From NCBI GenBank assembly GCA_900772235.1, contig CAAGQX010000069.1, positions 1 to 8,005 of the forward strand: a DNA stretch of 8,005 nt, given 5' to 3'. Positions 5,430 through 8,005 of the stretch are shown piece by piece (position 1 is the stretch's first letter; each line of letters begins with the position of its first letter). A program made the translations under genes and the position numbers. The notes beneath the pieces were generated by a model. It made no database searches. It was not told the origin of the DNA and worked only from the letters and a program-made list of their open reading frames with translations. Origin of the DNA: Clostridia bacterium. Its GTDB lineage: Bacteria > Bacillota > Clostridia > TANB77 > CAG-508.

Positions 5430-6740
5430 ATGGAAAAAGTAACACCAAAAACTTTATCTGGGTTTATGGAACTTATGCCAAATGAACAGGTATTATTTAA
5501 CCAGATGAAAGAAACAATACAAAAAACATATGAAAAATATGGATTTTTGCCAATAGATACACCAGTAATAGAATCCTCAGAAGTATTGCTTGCAAAAGCT
5601 GGTGGAGAAACAGAAAAACAAGTATATTCATTTACAAAAGGAGATAATAATTTAACATTAAGGTTCGACTTAACAGTGCCACTTGCAAAATATGTGGCAG
5701 AATATGCTAATGAGTTAAACTTTCCATTTAGAAGATATCAAATAGGAAAAGTATATAGAGGAGAAAGAGCACAAAGGGGAAGATTTAGAGAATTTTATCA
5801 ATGTGATATAGATGTAATTGGGGACGGCGAATTAAATATAATAAATGATGCCGAAATCCCAAGTATTATGTATGATGTATTTACGAAATTAGGATTAGAA
5901 AAGTTTACAATTAAAATCAACAATAGAAAAATTTTAAATGGACTATTTGAATACATAAATGCTAAAGAGATTAGCCAAGACATAATGAGAGTTATTGATA
6001 AAATAGAAAAAATTGGTGAAGAAAAAGTAAGAAAAGAATTAGAAGAGTTAGGCTTAACTAATGAAAATATTGATTTTGTAATTAATTTCATAAATATAAA
6101 AGGTGAAACTAATGAAAAATTAGAAAAATTATCTAACTTAAATATAGAAAATGAAGTATTTACTAAAGGTGTAGAAGAATTAAAAGATGTAGTAAAATAT
6201 ATTAGAGCATTTAATGTACCAGAAAATTATTTTGAAATAGACTTAAGCATAGCAAGAGGCTTAGACTATTATACAGGAACAGTTTATGAAACATTTTTAG
6301 ATGATTATAAATCAATAGGAAGCATATGCTCTGGTGGTAGATATAACGATTTGGCTGGATATTATACAGACAAAAAGCTACCAGGTGTTGGTATGTCCAT
6401 AGGACTTACTAGATTATTCTTTATATTAAATGATTTAGGATTAATAAAATCAAATAAAAAATCAATATCAGATATATTAATAATTTCTATGGTAGAAGAT
6501 TTAAACTATGCAATAGAAACAGCAAACAGTTTAAGAAAAGCAAATATTAATACAGAAATATATTTTGATAATAAAAAAATGAAAGCTAAATTCAAATATG
6601 CAGACAAACTAAAAATTCCATATGTAATAGTAATTGGAGAAGATGAAATTTCATCTGGAAAGCTAACATTGAAAAATATGGAAACAGGTGTGCAAGAACA
6701 AAAAACTATAGAAGAAATAATAGAATTAATGAAAGTATAA
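5430..6740 (+). CDS. hisS: Histidyl-tRNA synthetase
   Basis: A class II aminoacyl-tRNA synthetase that joins histidine to tRNA-His in the cytoplasm, as a homodimer. The 436 residues begin with the family's TPKTLSGFMELMP (5-17). Motif 2 is FRRYQIGKVYRGERAQRGRFREFYQCD (100-126), the histidine-specific RGLDYYTG is at 276-283, motif 3 with SGGRYNDL...GVGMSIGLTRL is at 301-329, and the anticodon-binding domain occupies about 345-436. Residues 78-90 (RFDLTVPLAKYVA) and REFYQCD are the form seen in eukaryotic and Bacteroidetes-type HisRS, unlike the LRPEGT form of E. coli and B. subtilis. The ribosome binding site AAGGA lies 7 bases before the ATG. The leader is only 64 bases, too short for a T-box, and contains a GC-rich hairpin. 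Its substrate tRNA is encoded at 7932. Confidence 0.97.
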   Translation: MEKVTPKTLSGFMELMPNEQVLFNQMKETIQKTYEKYGFLPIDTPVIESSEVLLAKAGGETEKQVYSFTKGDNNLTLRFDLTVPLAKYVAEYANELNFPFRRYQIGKVYRGERAQRGRFREFYQCDIDVIGDGELNIINDAEIPSIMYDVFTKLGLEKFTIKINNRKILNGLFEYINAKEISQDIMRVIDKIEKIGEEKVRKELEELGLTNENIDFVINFINIKGETNEKLEKLSNLNIENEVFTKGVEELKDVVKYIRAFNVPENYFEIDLSIARGLDYYTGTVYETFLDDYKSIGSICSGGRYNDLAGYYTDKKLPGVGMSIGLTRLFFILNDLGLIKSNKKSISDILIISMVEDLNYAIETANSLRKANINTEIYFDNKKMKAKFKYADKLKIPYVIVIGEDEISSGKLTLKNMETGVQEQKTIEEIIELMKV

Positions 6741-6772
6741 TTATGAAAAAATAATAAAAAGGGAGAACAAAA

Positions 6773-7864
6773 ATGAAAATAGGAATAGTAGGGTTACCTA
6801 ATGTAGGAAAAAGTACAATGTTTAATGCCATAACAAAGGCTGGTGCTGAATGTGCAAATTACCCATTTTGTACAATAGAACCTAATGTAGGAATGGTTCC
6901 AGTACCAGATGAAAGATTAGATGAACTTACAAAAATGTATAATCCACAAAAAACAACACACGCAGTTATAGAGTTTGTTGATATAGCAGGGCTTGTAAAA
7001 GGTGCAAGTAAAGGAGAAGGATTAGGAAATAAGTTTTTATCACATATAAGAGAAGTAGATGCTATTGCAGAAGTTGTAAGATGCTTTGAAGACACTAATA
7101 TAGTTCACGTTGATGGAAATATAGATCCACTTAGAGATGTAGAAACAATAAATTTAGAGTTGATATTTGCAGATTTAGAAACAGTAGATAAAAGGCTAGA
7201 AAAAGCAAACAAAATGTTAAAAGCAGATAAAAAATATCAATTAGAAATAAATGCATTAACAAGATTAAAAGAAGCATTAGAAAGCGGAAAACCTGCAAGA
7301 ACAGTAGAAATTACTAAGGAAGAAAAAGAATTCTTAAAAGATTTATTCTTATTAACTAATAAACCAATTATTTATATTGCAAATGTTTCAGAAGAACAGT
7401 TGGCAGATGTAGATAATGACGAAAATGTAAAAAAGGTAGCCGAACTTGCAAAACAAGAAAATACAAAATGCATACCACTTTGTGCAAAAATTGAAGAAGA
7501 ACTTAGTACTTTAGACGACAGCGACAAAAAAGAAATGTTAGAAGCGTTAGGATTAAATGAATCTGGATTAGACAAAGTAATAAAAGAAAGCTACGATTTA
7601 TTGGGTCTTATGTCTTTCTTAACAGCTGGTGAGCCAGAAGTTAGAGCGTGGACAATAAAAAAGGGAACAAAAGCACCAGAAGCGGCAGGTAAAATACATT
7701 CAGACATACAAAGAGGATTTATAAAAGCTGAAATAGTTTCATATGATGACTTAATAAGAGAAGGTTCAATGGCAAGTGCAAAAGAAAAAGGATTAGTAAG
7801 ACAAGAAGGTAAAGAATACATAATGCAAGACGGAGATATTGTACTATTCAAATTTAATGTGTAA
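6773..7864 (+). CDS. ychF: Redox-regulated ATPase YchF (OLA1 family)
   Basis: A universally conserved P-loop protein of the Obg/OLA1 group that prefers ATP to GTP and binds ribosomes; relatives are linked to translation control and oxidative-stress responses. The 363 residues equal the family standard. The P-loop is GLPNVGKS (7-14), the switch II region is DIAGLVKGASKGEGLGNKFL (70-89), and the G4 position reads NVSE (204-207) in place of NKxD, the substitution that explains ATP preference. A helical coiled-coil insertion spans about 120-190, and a C-terminal TGS-like domain covers about 278-363, ending with MQDGDIVLFKFNV. AAAGGGAGAA (6758-6767) precedes the ATG by 5 bases. It follows hisS after 32 bases and is probably in the same transcript. 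No hairpin terminator is visible after its stop before the tRNA promoter. Confidence 0.97.
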   Translation: MKIGIVGLPNVGKSTMFNAITKAGAECANYPFCTIEPNVGMVPVPDERLDELTKMYNPQKTTHAVIEFVDIAGLVKGASKGEGLGNKFLSHIREVDAIAEVVRCFEDTNIVHVDGNIDPLRDVETINLELIFADLETVDKRLEKANKMLKADKKYQLEINALTRLKEALESGKPARTVEITKEEKEFLKDLFLLTNKPIIYIANVSEEQLADVDNDENVKKVAELAKQENTKCIPLCAKIEEELSTLDDSDKKEMLEALGLNESGLDKVIKESYDLLGLMSFLTAGEPEVRAWTIKKGTKAPEAAGKIHSDIQRGFIKAEIVSYDDLIREGSMASAKEKGLVRQEGKEYIMQDGDIVLFKFNV

Positions 7865-7879
7865 ATTTCAAAATAAGTC

Positions 7880-7908
7880 TTGACAAAGCAATGAGAATTA
7901 GGTAAAAT
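7880..7908 (+). promoter_or_regulatory. Promoter of tRNA-His
   Basis: A perfect TTGACA (7880-7885), a 17-bp spacer and TAAAAT (7903-7908) predict a start near 7915, about 17 bases before the tRNA. It begins 15 bases after the ychF stop, so the tRNA can be made independently of the upstream genes. Confidence 0.85.
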
Positions 7909-7931
7909 ATTAAATGCGTTTGTTACTAAAT

Positions 7932-8005
7932 GGTGGATGTAGCTCAGTTGGTTAGAGCGCTGGTTTGTGGCACCAGAGGCCGTGGGTTCGAGTCCCATCT
8001 TCCAC
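7932..8005 (+). tRNA. tRNA-His (GTG anticodon), 3' end cut by the window
   Basis: A full cloverleaf is readable up to base 72. The extra G-1 typical of tRNA-His is base 7932. The acceptor pairs 7933-7939 with 7999-8005, with a U-U mismatch at 7938/8000. The D stem is 7942-7945/7955-7958. The anticodon stem is 7960-7964/7972-7976, with anticodon GTG at 7967-7969. The variable loop is five bases (7977-7981). The T arm is 7982-7986/7994-7998 with loop TTCGAGT. The discriminator base and any encoded CCA lie beyond the window. Anticodon and G-1 both indicate histidine, and hisS lies 1.2 kb upstream. Confidence 0.96.

Noticed and set aside
7591..7998. Minus-strand open frame of 135 codons beginning MGLEPTAS
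   Set aside because: It covers the tRNA-His gene and the end of ychF in antisense. This N terminus is a familiar artefact of reading tRNA genes backwards.

Overview
The window is AT-rich bacterial chromosome, with genes full of AAA, ATA and AGA codons, strong Shine-Dalgarno sites and short gaps. This composition, together with a linked PP2C phosphatase and PASTA kinase, points to a Gram-positive low-GC lineage, most likely an uncultured clostridium-like Firmicute. I can name no species. No transposase, integrase, CRISPR array or phage gene is visible.

Layout, left to right. (1) Bases 1-217 hold an apparent structured non-coding RNA on the minus strand. It has a near-consensus sigma-A promoter, a long AU-rich helix, a GC-rich closing helix and a possible pseudoknot, and its 3' end runs off the window. 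(2) 255-968, minus: a DUF368 membrane protein of the PopT type (undecaprenyl-phosphate recycling), read from a TTG start. (3) 1137-1536, plus: a self-contained cassette with a consensus promoter, a 93-codon gene of unknown function and a strong intrinsic terminator. Its codon use differs clearly from every neighbour. (4) 1548-7864, plus: a colinear run of rlmN, prpC, prkC, hisS and ychF with gaps of 35 nt or less, except 64 nt before hisS, where a GC-rich hairpin sits. (5) 7880-8005, plus: a consensus promoter and tRNA-His, cut by the window end just before the discriminator base and CCA.

Functionally the long run joins translation (RlmN modifies 23S rRNA and tRNA; HisRS charges tRNA-His; YchF is a ribosome-associated ATPase) to cell-wall signalling (PrkC senses muropeptides or lipid II through PASTA repeats; PrpC reverses its phosphorylation). 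The PopT-like protein on the other side also belongs to envelope biology, because it returns the lipid carrier used in wall synthesis. HisRS and its cognate tRNA lie within 1.2 kb of each other, and the HisRS is of the subtype with RFDLTVP and REFYQCD motifs, not the LRPEGT type of Bacillus and E. coli.

The most interesting unexplained items are the left-edge RNA and the 93-aa gene with atypical codons, whose start codon lies in the loop of a perfect 8-bp hairpin.
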